Of a stretch of 64,000 nucleotides of DNA, positions 33,905 to 42,755 are shown in pieces. The position numbers were made by a program, and so were the translations under genes. Origin of the DNA: an uncultured Spartobacteria bacterium (GTDB taxonomy: Bacteria; Verrucomicrobiota; Verrucomicrobiia; Chthoniobacterales; JAATET01); contig CALGTD010000202.1 of NCBI GenBank assembly GCA_937901895.1, positions 1 to 64,000 of the forward strand, in the 5' to 3' direction. Position 1 is the stretch's first letter; every line of letters begins with the position of its first letter. The notes beneath the pieces were generated by a model, which was not told the origin of the DNA, searched no databases, and was given only the letters and a program-made list of their open reading frames with translations.

Positions 33905-35151
33905 AGTTCGCACTAATCGATTGCAACAACTTCTACTGCTCGTGTGAGCGGGTCTTTGATCCGTGTCTCGAGCACGTCCCCGTTGTCGTTCTCTCGAACA
34001 ACGATGGTTGCGTTGTCGCACGCTGCGAAAAGGCGAAGAAGCTCGGCATTGAAATGGGCGCCCCGGCTTTTAAGTCGGAAGCGCTCTTCCGGAAACACAA
34101 CGTCGCGGTGTTGTCGTCGAATTACGCGCTCTACGCCGATATGTCTGCGAGGGTCATGCGAGTGATCCGGGGGGAATATCCGGACGTGGAAGTTTACTCG
34201 ATCGACGAGGCGTTTGCCGCGGTAGATGGTTGTGACGTCGAGGCGCGGGCCTGCCAGCTCCGCGCGAAAATCCGTCAATGGACCGGGATACCGGTCTCAA
34301 TTGGGATTGCTCCTACCAAGACGCTTGCAAAACTCGCCAACCGTCGCGCCAAGAAGTGTCCGGAATACGGCGGGGTATTCACTCTTCCGGAAAAGGCGGA
34401 TGACATTCTGAAATCCGTAGCGTGCGAGGACATCTGGGGAATTGCCACGGCATCTACCCGACGCCTTGCCCGATTGGGTATCACGACGGCATTCGATCTC
34501 GCCACGGCCGATCCGAAAGAAGTGAGGGCGAGCCTGGGGGTGGTGGGCGAGCGGATTGCCCTTGAGCTCGCTGGAAAGTCCTGTCTCCAGCTCGATCATG
34601 AACCGGCGACACGGAAGGGTGTCGCCTGCGCGAAATCGTTCGGGCAACGGATAACCGAATTGTCGGATCTCGAGGAAGCTCTTGCATCCTACGTTGCGCG
34701 AACCGCGGAGAAAATCCGAGCGCAAAACTTGCTCGCCACACGCGTCCAAGTGTTTCTATCGACGGACATCTTTCGGCAAGACGCGCCGCAATACCATCCC
34801 TTCGGGCAGATGGCATTGCCTGCCCCTAGCGCACACACGCCAGAGTTGATCGGCACTGCACTCGATATCCTGCGTCGAATCTACCGCACCGGTCATTCTT
34901 ACCGGAAGGTAGGCGTTATGATGCCCGACTTGGTCCCGGCATCGCGAGCGCAACTGCCATTACCGTTCGACGGCGACCAGGCGGCCGCGAAAGCTGCTAT
35001 TGATCGTTTGGTGGACTCCATCAATCAGCGCTTCGGTCGTGATACAGTCACATTTGGTTCCATGGGAACCGCGAAGAAATGGCGAATGCGCCAAGAAAAG
35101 AGGTCGCCTCGCTGGACGACTCAGTGGTCTGAACTGCCGAAGGTCCGCTGA
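33901..35151 (+). CDS. umuC: UmuC-like Y-family translesion DNA polymerase
   Basis: The 416-residue protein has the Y-family catalytic core: ALIDCNNFY with Asp7, YSIDEAF with Asp102/Glu103, and a fingers region LSNNDGCVVAR. A helix-hairpin-helix thumb and little finger follow (IWGIATASTRRLARLG; RVQVFLSTD), and the C-terminal UmuC tail W-x-M-R is present in KKWRMRQEKRSPRWTT. The full length of ~420 residues is normal. It bypasses lesions during replication. The GTG at 33901 is chosen because it overlaps the umuD stop and begins exactly at the conserved VKFALIDCNNFY start. Confidence 0.92.
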   Translation: MKFALIDCNNFYCSCERVFDPCLEHVPVVVLSNNDGCVVARCEKAKKLGIEMGAPAFKSEALFRKHNVAVLSSNYALYADMSARVMRVIRGEYPDVEVYSIDEAFAAVDGCDVEARACQLRAKIRQWTGIPVSIGIAPTKTLAKLANRRAKKCPEYGGVFTLPEKADDILKSVACEDIWGIATASTRRLARLGITTAFDLATADPKEVRASLGVVGERIALELAGKSCLQLDHEPATRKGVACAKSFGQRITELSDLEEALASYVARTAEKIRAQNLLATRVQVFLSTDIFRQDAPQYHPFGQMALPAPSAHTPELIGTALDILRRIYRTGHSYRKVGVMMPDLVPASRAQLPLPFDGDQAAAKAAIDRLVDSINQRFGRDTVTFGSMGTAKKWRMRQEKRSPRWTTQWSELPKVR

Positions 35152-35182
35152 GCCCGCCACGCGCTTCCCCACGCGGGACCGG

Positions 35183-35497
35183 CTAGTCCTCACCTGAAGA
35201 ATTGAACTGCTGCACCGGAACGCGCTTCGGGCGATGCGCGAAGTGACGGGGCAGCGTTATGTAAAAGGTGATCGTGTGGATGAGCCACAGCGGCGGTTTG
35301 CTATCGATACAGCTCTTGATGAACCAATACGTCGCGAGACATACCGCCAAGGCGAAGGGTGGCGAGTCAGTGGCGACCATCGTCAATATCGGCGCGGTGA
35401 CAACGGCGATCCACGAGAACCCGCGAAGCCCGAGCATCCGGCGTTGGAGACCGGAGGCGGCTATCGATCGAGTTGCATATTCGGAAAGATCGTCCAT
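35183..35497 (-). CDS. VirB3-like inner-membrane protein of the T4SS
   Basis: A 104-residue protein with a hydrophobic block of two adjacent helices at ~28-65 (WIAVVTAPILTMVATDSPPFALAVCLATYWFIKSC) and a short basic C-terminal tail, the size and topology of VirB3/TrbD. Its ATG at 35497 directly abuts the stop of the upstream VirB2-like membrane gene, and a VirB4 gene lies ~5 kb away on the other strand. VirB3 normally binds VirB4 at the inner membrane. The assignment is by size, topology and context. Confidence 0.55.
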   Translation of the reverse strand: MDDLSEYATRSIAASGLQRRMLGLRGFSWIAVVTAPILTMVATDSPPFALAVCLATYWFIKSCIDSKPPLWLIHTITFYITLPRHFAHRPKRVPVQQFNSSGED

Positions 35498-36133
35498 CTA
35501 CGCGGGAACGAAGACGTTGAAAAGCGATGCCAGTCCGCCTGCGGAATAAACGACGACCATTCCGATAACGAACGCCGGGATGGCGCCTTCATCGAGCCTG
35601 CCCTGAACGCTCATGAGAGCCAGCGTAGTCGCGTATATGGCAATGAATGGCGTGATTGCGATACTCAGGATCGAGAGTCCCGCGCTGAGTGTATTGTAGA
35701 TCGTATCAGCAGCTGTTGACTGACCACTTGCGGACTCAAGACCGTATTGGACGGCATAGTAGCTGCCGGTATTCATGTTGATCGGACCGGTGAGCCCGAC
35801 AATCAACCATACGCCAAGGTAAAGGATGATGGAGCCACCAATTACCCCATAAGCGAGACGACGATGTCCGAGCCAATATGCGACCGCTGCCGCAACATTG
35901 CCAATCGTGATCAGGATCGTTGCCGCCTGACGAAGCTTCGTCAAAAAAACAGCGCTACCCGCGCCGGTCTTTTCTGTGATCGCCTGAAAGTCGCTATCCC
36001 CTGACGAAGCCGGCGGCGTCGGTTGCGGCGGTGTCTGTGCAAAGACCGTGGATGGACTCAAAAACAGGAGCCCACCGACCAGTGCAAACAAGACGCAGAG
36101 GTGCCGCGACAGACGATGAGCGCCGTCTTCCAT
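35498..36133 (-). CDS. Membrane protein with signal peptide, TrbC/VirB2-like core
   Basis: A 211-residue protein. It has an N-terminal signal peptide (LCVLFALVGGLLFLSPSTVFAQ, cleavage after AQ likely) and two hydrophobic segments in the first half (ATILITIGNVAAAVAYWL and YGVIGGSIILYLGVWLIVGL) that resemble the TrbC/VirB2 pilin pair. The C-terminal half adds further hydrophobic helices (ITPFIAIYATTLALM, IPAFVIGMVVVYSAGG). It is longer than a pilin. The first codons lie inside one arm of a 67-bp inverted repeat (36110-36176). CATAAA lies five bases before the ATG. Role in the transfer channel inferred from context. Confidence 0.55.
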   Translation of the reverse strand: MEDGAHRLSRHLCVLFALVGGLLFLSPSTVFAQTPPQPTPPASSGDSDFQAITEKTGAGSAVFLTKLRQAATILITIGNVAAAVAYWLGHRRLAYGVIGGSIILYLGVWLIVGLTGPINMNTGSYYAVQYGLESASGQSTAADTIYNTLSAGLSILSIAITPFIAIYATTLALMSVQGRLDEGAIPAFVIGMVVVYSAGGLASLFNVFVPA

Positions 36134-36176
36134 ATACCTTTATGGGCCGCCGTCTCTATGTGTGGAATGCACCGCT
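36110..36176. repeat. 67-bp inverted repeat, left arm
   Basis: This segment is 62/67 identical to the reverse complement of 37920-37986. On the plus strand it encodes DDERRLPYTFMGRRLYVWNAPL, almost the N-terminus of the coupling-type ATPase at 36557-38020 (DDDRRLSYTFMGRRLYAWNAPL, residues 13-34). On the minus strand it holds the start of the VirB2-like gene. It is a duplicated, inverted copy of the ATPase gene's 5' end. Confidence 0.85.
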
Positions 36177-36178
36177 AC

Positions 36179-36514
36179 CTAGAAACCGGAACCGGAATCT
36201 GCCGCGGCAATTATGCCGATGATGTAACCGCCAAGGCAGAGAATTGCCGCTCCGATAAAAACACCAATGGCGAGCTTCTGCTGTGAAAAGACACCCCAAG
36301 CGATCGCGCCGATGATGACGCCGATAAGAAGAATCAGCCATGCGAACTTCTTTGCACTCTGGGCGAAAGTCTGGAACGCGGTCATGGCTTCAGTTGCAGA
36401 CGGAATGCCGGCGGGGACGTCCGCGGCATACGCGGTCGAAGTCATCACGACAACAGGCGCGAAGGCAACGAACAGGATAAAAACCAGGCGTTGGAGACGA
36501 GTCAGGTAGTTCAT
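36179..36514 (-). CDS. VirB2-like pilin subunit
   Basis: A 111-residue protein, start at ATG 36514 fixed by an adjacent promoter (CGGTTGACG, 17 bp, TAGCCT, five bases). It has a signal peptide (LVFILFVAFAPVVVMTSTAYA, cleavage after AYA), a mature part of ~80 residues and two hydrophobic helices (KFAWLILLIGVIIGAIAWGVF and LAIGVFIGAAILCLGGYIIGII) separated by a short basic loop. That is the layout of TrbC/VirB2 pilins, the building block of conjugative pili. It lies between the arms of the 67-bp inverted repeat. Confidence 0.7.
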   Translation of the reverse strand: MNYLTRLQRLVFILFVAFAPVVVMTSTAYAADVPAGIPSATEAMTAFQTFAQSAKKFAWLILLIGVIIGAIAWGVFSQQKLAIGVFIGAAILCLGGYIIGIIAAADSGSGF

Positions 36515-36519
36515 GGGTA

Positions 36520-36548
36520 AGGCTAGGAATGAGAAACGCAAACGTCAA
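36520..36548 (-). promoter_or_regulatory. Leaderless promoter of the pilin gene
   Basis: Minus strand: -35 TTGACG (36543-36548, within CGGTTGACG), 17 bp, -10 TAGCCT (36520-36525), five bases (TACCC), ATG at 36514. Confidence 0.65.
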
Positions 36549-36556
36549 CCGGGGTA

Positions 36557-38020
36557 TCAGCGCCGTGCGGAACCAGCACCGACGCCCGCCCCGAAGCGAC
36601 GATTATGTAGGATAGCTGAGAGGTAGAGTCCTTTCCGCCTTGCCTCAGGGAATACGTTGGTCCGCCGATAAGCGATGGCCGGATTGCGTGAGTCAGGGGA
36701 TGGCAACATGGGAGCCGCGAGCAAAGGGGGGTGATCTGTGCTCAAAGCGGGGTTATAGAAGAACTGACCGGGTGCCAGTGACAGAATGGCGTCCCTATGC
36801 ACTTTCGGCGCCTCATAGAGCTTCACGGTTCCATCCCCGGTCTCTTCATCTTCTTTCCGAGTGGCTGTTATCGAGTAGCGGGCTTCGTTTCCAACCAGCT
36901 TCGAGAACCAATCAGCGGTCTGAGCGTCCCGTGGATTGTAGATCATGATGTTCGGAGAATTCGCCCTAACCTCGCTACCAAACCCTTCATAGCGACCCTC
37001 GAGTTGGGAGAGTGTCTGCACACCCAAGGTGAGCATGAAGCCGGTTGACCGCACCTTGCATATCCACTCTGCGAGACCGGAATCGATAAAGGCGCCTGCT
37101 TCATCCGCAATGCAGGACACGGGTCGCTGCAAGGGAATGCCTTTGGTCTGGAGATGACTCGACGTCGCTCGAAGGAGGTTGATGAGCATGTTGCCGATAG
37201 CAGCCATCTCGACGGGCTGGCTATCCACCGGCAAGCCAATGTAGACGACTGCCGCCATGTCGATTGCTCGTTCGATCGTAAAGCCAGGATTGTAGGAATT
37301 GATGGCCCAGTGTCGGAACTGTCCAAGGTAGTTCGTGAAACGACGAATGATTCGGGGAAACTCATCAGGTTCCTCCTTCCGCAAACGCATCACTTCGCCG
37401 TAGGGCTGATGTCCGTCCGGTCGAAGGATGGGCTGAATCACCCGTTCGAGGATGTCGATATTGTCGAGAAGGTAACGGAGATCGTTGATGCAATACTGGT
37501 AGCCGGTGGAATGGAGGGCGCGGATGAGGTTTCCGCATACCGCCCTCTGCATTTCAATGTAATACCCGCTGCCACTGGGGTCATTGCGATTGAGGGCACG
37601 CTTGGGATCCGAGTAGGCGTTTACGAAGGCCTCGGTGATAACGGAAATGGGAAGGATGCTCGATACAAACGGATTCCACGATGCGGTATGGCGGTCCCCA
37701 TCCTGGAATGGCATCAACGTCATGAACGGCCTCTGCGCCTGCTTCGCGTAAAAATAAAGCTTGTTGAGCGTCCGCATGTCGCACTTTCCGTCGAGAAAGA
37801 ACACGGGGCGTTTCTTGGACGCGTCGGAAAAAGCGAGAGAAAGCATGAACTCAGACTTTCCGAATCCGGTCGAACCGAGGACTAGGGCTGGACGCGACCG
37901 AACCACGTCATGCACGTAAAGCGGTGCATTCCACGCATAGAGACGGCGCCCCATAAAGGTATATGAGAGACGGCGGTCATCGTCTGGAAGGCTTGAGACG
38001 ATCAGGTCTTGGGTTGGCAT
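36557..38020 (-). CDS. Second TraD/VirD4-like coupling ATPase
   Basis: The 487-residue protein has an early Walker A, LGSTGFGKS (Lys55), and a Walker B, SCIADEAGAF, near residue 315, followed by LGVQTLSQLEG, the pattern of TraD/TraG-type or MobB-like conjugative ATPases. It has no membrane anchor. With the 788-residue ATPase at 25119 it makes two coupling-type motors on one plasmid, suggesting different substrates. Residues 13-34 are encoded by the right arm of a 67-bp inverted repeat whose other arm lies 1.7 kb downstream. Its Walker A is followed by a conserved WNPF and an NYLGQFRHWAINSYNPGF segment. Confidence 0.8.
   Translation of the reverse strand: MPTQDLIVSSLPDDDRRLSYTFMGRRLYAWNAPLYVHDVVRSRPALVLGSTGFGKSEFMLSLAFSDASKKRPVFFLDGKCDMRTLNKLYFYAKQAQRPFMTLMPFQDGDRHTASWNPFVSSILPISVITEAFVNAYSDPKRALNRNDPSGSGYYIEMQRAVCGNLIRALHSTGYQYCINDLRYLLDNIDILERVIQPILRPDGHQPYGEVMRLRKEEPDEFPRIIRRFTNYLGQFRHWAINSYNPGFTIERAIDMAAVVYIGLPVDSQPVEMAAIGNMLINLLRATSSHLQTKGIPLQRPVSCIADEAGAFIDSGLAEWICKVRSTGFMLTLGVQTLSQLEGRYEGFGSEVRANSPNIMIYNPRDAQTADWFSKLVGNEARYSITATRKEDEETGDGTVKLYEAPKVHRDAILSLAPGQFFYNPALSTDHPPLLAAPMLPSPDSRNPAIAYRRTNVFPEARRKGLYLSAILHNRRFGAGVGAGSARR
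37920..37986. repeat. 67-bp inverted repeat, right arm
   Basis: This is the reverse-complement partner of 36110-36176 (five mismatches). It encodes residues 12-34 of the coupling-type ATPase on the minus strand. Recombination between the arms would invert 36177-37919, which contains the pilin gene and most of this ATPase gene. Confidence 0.85.
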
Positions 38021-38116
38021 CGGCTATGGGAATAACATCTCGGGATGAGACGATATCCCAAAGGTAGGTCGTCTATGGGAGAGCGCCAATATCTCCAGAA
38101 AGTAAAAATGAGCCGG

Positions 38117-38145
38117 TTGACCGAACCCCGCTAACGACACACCCT
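38117..38145 (+). promoter_or_regulatory. Class II promoter-like element of the 38152 gene
   Basis: Plus strand: CGGTTGACC (-35 at 38117-38122), N9, TAACGACACACC, with CACCCT (38140-38145) in the -10 position and six bases to the ATG. Same bipartite element as in front of the sigma gene. Confidence 0.6.
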
Positions 38146-38151
38146 CCCGAC

Positions 38152-40086
38152 ATGGATCTAAATCGCTACCCCGCATTGGTCGCATTCATGAAGAAATGCG
38201 GCGTTGCCGATCCGTTTGCGGAAGAGCGTTTCTGCGGATACCTGCCAAAGCCGGTCGCTATGGCTCGTGTGGCTGTCTGGTCGGCGATTTCCGACAAATA
38301 TCGGCTGACGCATGCTTTTACTGCCGGGCAGATCACGACGATCGTCGACGCGGCGCCAGTGATTGTCGGAAAGCCCAGGATGGATGAACTCGACAAAGTC
38401 ACGAACATCGAGGGGGTGGCCAGCATTGTAGACGCCCATCATAAGAGCTGGTGGAAGGGCATTTCAGCAGCCGCTCAATGGTGGAGCCTGCGGATGGCGG
38501 TTGGCTCGAACGATCTGACCTCGTCGATGCGCAATTCAGGGATCGAGGATCATGAAGCCGCGGCGCTTGCGCTAACAGCATGGCATCAGGAAGCCGGGCA
38601 TATTCATCCGGACATGGGCAATGCCCGAACCTCGGAGTATTCGATCGAAGCACTCGTCGCCCGAATCCGGCATGGAGCGCGGGTGTTGGCAGAGCGGCCG
38701 GACAAACGCGCCAGCACCATCATGGACATGACTTGGAACGGCAAGATCGAATGGGTCGCCGGGCTGATGGATGTCGCAGATTTTGAACGCGAGCATATCC
38801 CGTCGAATTTGCCGGTAGAGCCCAAGAAGGAGAATGTGGGGCTATATGCGTTTGTTGGACCTCGGTCCATTACAGATTACGAGAGCCTTTCCTTGGGCAA
38901 CAACTCGCGTGGTGCCAACGAGTCGCTGGAAGGCTTTTTGCAGCGCACGCCGATGGGAAGCTTCGTGGCGATACAGGCATCAAAGTGGTTGAAGTCGCTG
39001 CCTGACAGTGAAGCGGATGGGATTTACGCGGCAGCGCTTACCGGGTATCAGCAGGCCCTCGAGTTTTATAGTCCCATTATTACGCCGAACGTCTCGATAA
39101 CCGATGTTGCGAGGGTTGCGAAGATGGAACAGCTCGAAGCGGCGAAAAGCTGTGGAGGGGTGCAAATGGACCTGGGCATTGTGCCGGCGGCAGAGCCGAA
39201 GTCTCGATCCCAGATCGTTGAACAGCTGCTCGGAGAGTTAGAGCCATACGTGGCGAGTCGGTTCGCTGCGTTCGCTGCGGACACGTGGATGTTCAAGGCT
39301 CTACAGATGGAGTCAAAGTCTGCCCATCTGATCGTGAATGAGGAGGCCGTTGCGCTTCGAAAAAGACTCGAAACGCTCGCCATGCAGTATGAAGCAAACG
39401 GTCTCAGCCGGGAGAAGGCGTTGAAACTTGCATCCTCTGATCTCTTGGTAATCGAGCGAGAGGAGGCGGGTGCGGATGTCACGGCGGCCGAAGACCATTA
39501 CCTCGCGTCTCTAATTGAGGGTGCTGAGGAGAGCCTTCGCCGAGGTCAGCGAGTGAGCCTTGATGCCAAGGTGGGCGATGGGGAAACCGAGGCCTACAAC
39601 TTTTACCCGGAGGACATGCGACAGGACCTGTCGGAATTCGATCCGGAGGCCTCGCCGTATTATGCCGAACCGGAGCCGGCGGTGCCATTTGCGGTTGGGG
39701 AAATGGATCCAGATCGCGATGGGCACGTTGTCTCCTTCGCCAGCCGCTACCAAAAGCTTCACGACACACTGGCGAAGAAGGGCAAGAATCGCGGCGTCCA
39801 AGTGCTTGCGGGCCTTGCGAAAGCTCAGACTCCAACTGTTGAGCGACTTCGCCAGGCTATCGACGACATTCGCGAGACCTTCGGCGTGACAGAGGCGACA
39901 ACGGCGTATGTCAGGATGCTTCGCGTTGCGGTTGCCCACGTTTATCGCGGGAAAAAGCTCAATGTCCTGTCGGACGGCGCCTCGGATATGTTCAAAGGGG
40001 TGGGAGAGAGCATTGTCGAGAACGTCTATAAGACAGCTGTCACTACCCGAGAGAAATCATCGGGTGGCGACGGTGTCGGGAAGTAG
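38152..40086 (+). CDS. Large hypothetical protein upstream of virB4
   Basis: A 644-residue soluble protein of unknown function. It has no signal peptide or clear membrane segment. Most of it is predicted helical by composition (for example VRMLRVAVAHVYRGKKL near the C-terminus), with an acidic stretch at ~485-520. A HIH sequence (GHIHPD, ~152-157) invites comparison with relaxase histidine motifs, but spacing and context do not fit. It is followed by virB4 after 56 bp, which has its own promoter. Its own start carries the class II element shared with replication genes, so it may be produced with them rather than with the pilus genes. Confidence 0.6.
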   Translation: MDLNRYPALVAFMKKCGVADPFAEERFCGYLPKPVAMARVAVWSAISDKYRLTHAFTAGQITTIVDAAPVIVGKPRMDELDKVTNIEGVASIVDAHHKSWWKGISAAAQWWSLRMAVGSNDLTSSMRNSGIEDHEAAALALTAWHQEAGHIHPDMGNARTSEYSIEALVARIRHGARVLAERPDKRASTIMDMTWNGKIEWVAGLMDVADFEREHIPSNLPVEPKKENVGLYAFVGPRSITDYESLSLGNNSRGANESLEGFLQRTPMGSFVAIQASKWLKSLPDSEADGIYAAALTGYQQALEFYSPIITPNVSITDVARVAKMEQLEAAKSCGGVQMDLGIVPAAEPKSRSQIVEQLLGELEPYVASRFAAFAADTWMFKALQMESKSAHLIVNEEAVALRKRLETLAMQYEANGLSREKALKLASSDLLVIEREEAGADVTAAEDHYLASLIEGAEESLRRGQRVSLDAKVGDGETEAYNFYPEDMRQDLSEFDPEASPYYAEPEPAVPFAVGEMDPDRDGHVVSFASRYQKLHDTLAKKGKNRGVQVLAGLAKAQTPTVERLRQAIDDIRETFGVTEATTAYVRMLRVAVAHVYRGKKLNVLSDGASDMFKGVGESIVENVYKTAVTTREKSSGGDGVGK

Positions 40087-40108
40087 TTCCTGAATATGCC
40101 TGCGCCCC

Positions 40109-40137
40109 TTGGCGTTGAGCCTTGGGATGCCTATCGT
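40109..40137 (+). promoter_or_regulatory. Leaderless promoter of virB4
   Basis: Plus strand: -35 TTGGCG (40109-40114), 17 bp, -10 TATCGT (40132-40137), five bases (GGTTC), ATG at 40143. This places the virB4 start at 40143 rather than the in-frame ATG at 40122, which lies inside the promoter. Confidence 0.65.
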
Positions 40138-40142
40138 GGTTC

Positions 40143-42755
40143 ATGGCGCGCAAAGGCCGTTACTACGATATCGAGAACGATGTGCCATACCGGCAAGTAG
40201 TGGGACCCTACGTGCAGGACGTATGGGCGTTCACCCATTTCTTCCTCGAGCTCCGCGGCCCTGCCATGGAGTCCCTTTCGGTCTCGCAGATGGTAGGTGT
40301 CCAGAAAGCGATCGTGGAGATTTTGTCGTCTCTACCTGAGGAAATCTTCCAGATCCAAGCCAGCTACAGCACTGCGGGAGATTTCAAACCGCTCATCACG
40401 CAGCATGTCGACTTCAGCAGCGATAATGTCCAGATCGCAAACTACCTGCGCGAGCAACGAACTCTGAAGCTCCTCCAAGAATGTCATAATCGAAAGATTG
40501 TTCGGCCGACATCCCTCTTGGTTCTCAGTTGTGCGCCGCCGGATGCGCTACCGAAAACGACAACCAAGGTGGAGCGATTGAGGCTCATGCGCAGAATCCC
40601 GACAAAAGAGATGACTCAACGTGCCCATGAGCTGCTGCGTATCTCCCGTCAAATCGTTTCTGAATGCCTCGCGAAAGTCGGTGTGACCGTCGTCCCTTGG
40701 ACGGCCGTTGAAGTCGCAGACTATTTATACAACCTGTTCAATCCCCGTCTCGCACAGGATATCCCGCTCATCTACGACCCGGAGATTACGCCATTTAATG
40801 ACGCGTGGTTGCGTCAGAACTGGGAGCTTCAAGACGAGTGCTGGAAGGTCGGGGCGGGGGATTACCAGACCTTTCACGGGTTCGTGTCCATGAACGATGA
40901 GCCGCGCGAATCAGTGCCCGGCATCATCAGGATTCTCACGACGAACGGCCCAGTCCGGAACGTCCGCGTAGTCACAAACATCCGGCGTGTGGATCGGGTG
41001 AAGGAGCAGGATGATCTTCGCAGCAAGCTCGATAAAACGCTGACAGCAATGCGGGACACGACGACGATTTACGACAAAATCTTCGACCCCCGACGTAAAT
41101 CCGATCCCAACCTCATGCAGTTCAATGTTCATGAGGATGAAACCGCAAAGTCGATTCGGGACGTCTTGCGTGAGCTAACGGTCGGTTCCGGTTTCAACGT
41201 GGTCGCGCAAGTGGTTGCTCATACATGGGCGGACACGAAAGAAGAACTCGAGCTGAACCGCCGACTGCTTTTGGCACAGATGAGCGGAATGGGGTCTGCG
41301 GTTGGCGTGATCGAGTCGTTCCCGACGTATTTTGTGACGCTCTCCTCCTTGCCTGGTGCAGTGGAACAGCAATTCCGGGCACGAAAGGTGCGCGCAAAGA
41401 TGGCAGCGGATCTCATGCCTTTGGATTGCGGATTGATCGGCAACGATCCGCCTGTAGCCCTCTTCAAGACAGCGGCTGGGGGAATGTTTCCTCTGGATCT
41501 CTTTTCTAAAACCGATGTGACCGCACCAATGACGATGGTCAGCGGATCGACCGGAACGGGAAAGAGCTTCCTCGTGAATCAGATTTGCCTTCAACACATA
41601 GTTGGCGATCCGATTGTCCTGATTCTCGACGTCGGTGGCAGTTACCGGCGTCAAACGGATTTGATGGGAGGGAAGACGGTCGCCTTCGATTTTAACAACC
41701 CATTTTGCTTCAACCCGTTTCAGGTCTACGGCGCAAATGCTGATGGAACCCCTCGGACTCCGACACCGGGAGAGCGAGCGAAGGTTGCTGCGTGCATCGA
41801 AGCGCTTTTGGTTCCACCCGATGACCCTCAGGCGATGCTCGATGCCGAGTCGATCTCCGTGATCGATACGTGCATCGAGCAGACGTTCCATCATGCAGTG
41901 TCGACGGGCAGCAAGCTCGTGAGACTATCCGATTTTCATTCAAAACTGACGGCTCATTCGGGTGTCGGCCAGCAGTTGGCTTTGAGGCTGTCGCCGTTCT
42001 TACGGAACAAGCCGTATGGGATGTGGATTGATGGTCCGACGCAAATCGATCTCGAGACGCACTTCCTAAATCTCGATCTGAAGGGAATCAAAAAAGATCG
42101 TCGGCTGTGTGCGGCGATGATTCCGATTCTCGTGAATTATATCGAGGACATCATCCTGAAGAATCCCGCCCAGCGAAAAATCGTCATTATGGACGAGCTC
42201 TGGGATCTCATCACAAACAGCCGCCTGATAAACTTCGTTGTCGAGGCGTGGAAGACATTCCGCAAGGAGGGCGCTGCGGTCATTGGTTCAACGCAAAGTC
42301 TTGGCGGAGACATTGCCGACAGCCCAGTGGCTGACGCGATCATTGGAAACACGCATACCTGGTTCCTCCTTAACCAAGGCGCCAAGGAGCACCTTGAACG
42401 TGCATGCAAGATTCTCAACCTCACAGAGGGACAACGAGAAATCCTCTCCAACACGAAGTATCGCGCGTCGATCAACGCGAAGGGGGAGATGGAGAATTAT
42501 CGTAGTTGTTTGATGGTGCGCGGTGCGAGCAGCGCGAATGCATTGTCAGGAGAGATTCTGATTGAGGCGACGCCGGCGGAATACTGGCTCAACACAACAG
42601 ATCCGGATGAAATCGCGCTCTTCCGGAAAACAGAAAAGGCGTTCGATGGTGACCTCCTGCGAACCGTTGAACATCTCGCGAAGAAATACCCGTATGGGGT
42701 AGTCGCGCAACGGCAGATCGAGGAGGATAAAAGGAGGTCGCTGGTGCTTGTATGA
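40143..42755 (+). CDS. virB4: VirB4/TraC-type conjugation ATPase
   Basis: The 870-residue protein is the core motor of the type IV secretion system. An N-terminal VirB4-specific domain (~1-400) precedes a RecA-like ATPase with Walker A SGSTGTGKS (Lys474), Walker B IVIMDELWD (Asp684, Glu685), and the motif IGSTQSLGGD. It energises pilus assembly and substrate transfer at the inner membrane. Length and motif spacing are typical of TraC/VirB4. The stop overlaps the start of the exported 866-residue protein (ATGA), forming an operon virB4 - exported protein - lipoprotein. No VirB6, VirB8-VirB10 or VirB11 homologue could be recognised in the window, so part of the machine is elsewhere or diverged. 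Confidence 0.92.
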   Translation: MARKGRYYDIENDVPYRQVVGPYVQDVWAFTHFFLELRGPAMESLSVSQMVGVQKAIVEILSSLPEEIFQIQASYSTAGDFKPLITQHVDFSSDNVQIANYLREQRTLKLLQECHNRKIVRPTSLLVLSCAPPDALPKTTTKVERLRLMRRIPTKEMTQRAHELLRISRQIVSECLAKVGVTVVPWTAVEVADYLYNLFNPRLAQDIPLIYDPEITPFNDAWLRQNWELQDECWKVGAGDYQTFHGFVSMNDEPRESVPGIIRILTTNGPVRNVRVVTNIRRVDRVKEQDDLRSKLDKTLTAMRDTTTIYDKIFDPRRKSDPNLMQFNVHEDETAKSIRDVLRELTVGSGFNVVAQVVAHTWADTKEELELNRRLLLAQMSGMGSAVGVIESFPTYFVTLSSLPGAVEQQFRARKVRAKMAADLMPLDCGLIGNDPPVALFKTAAGGMFPLDLFSKTDVTAPMTMVSGSTGTGKSFLVNQICLQHIVGDPIVLILDVGGSYRRQTDLMGGKTVAFDFNNPFCFNPFQVYGANADGTPRTPTPGERAKVAACIEALLVPPDDPQAMLDAESISVIDTCIEQTFHHAVSTGSKLVRLSDFHSKLTAHSGVGQQLALRLSPFLRNKPYGMWIDGPTQIDLETHFLNLDLKGIKKDRRLCAAMIPILVNYIEDIILKNPAQRKIVIMDELWDLITNSRLINFVVEAWKTFRKEGAAVIGSTQSLGGDIADSPVADAIIGNTHTWFLLNQGAKEHLERACKILNLTEGQREILSNTKYRASINAKGEMENYRSCLMVRGASSANALSGEILIEATPAEYWLNTTDPDEIALFRKTEKAFDGDLLRTVEHLAKKYPYGVVAQRQIEEDKRRSLVLV

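Noticed and set aside
36031..36222. Plus-strand reading frame containing DDERRLPYTFMGRRLY
   Set aside because: It is the inverted copy of the coupling-ATPase N-terminus, antisense to a signal-peptide gene; not a gene by itself.
38599..38625. HIH motif as evidence that the 644-residue protein is a relaxase
   Set aside because: The spacing and the absence of a nearby catalytic Tyr do not match known relaxases.
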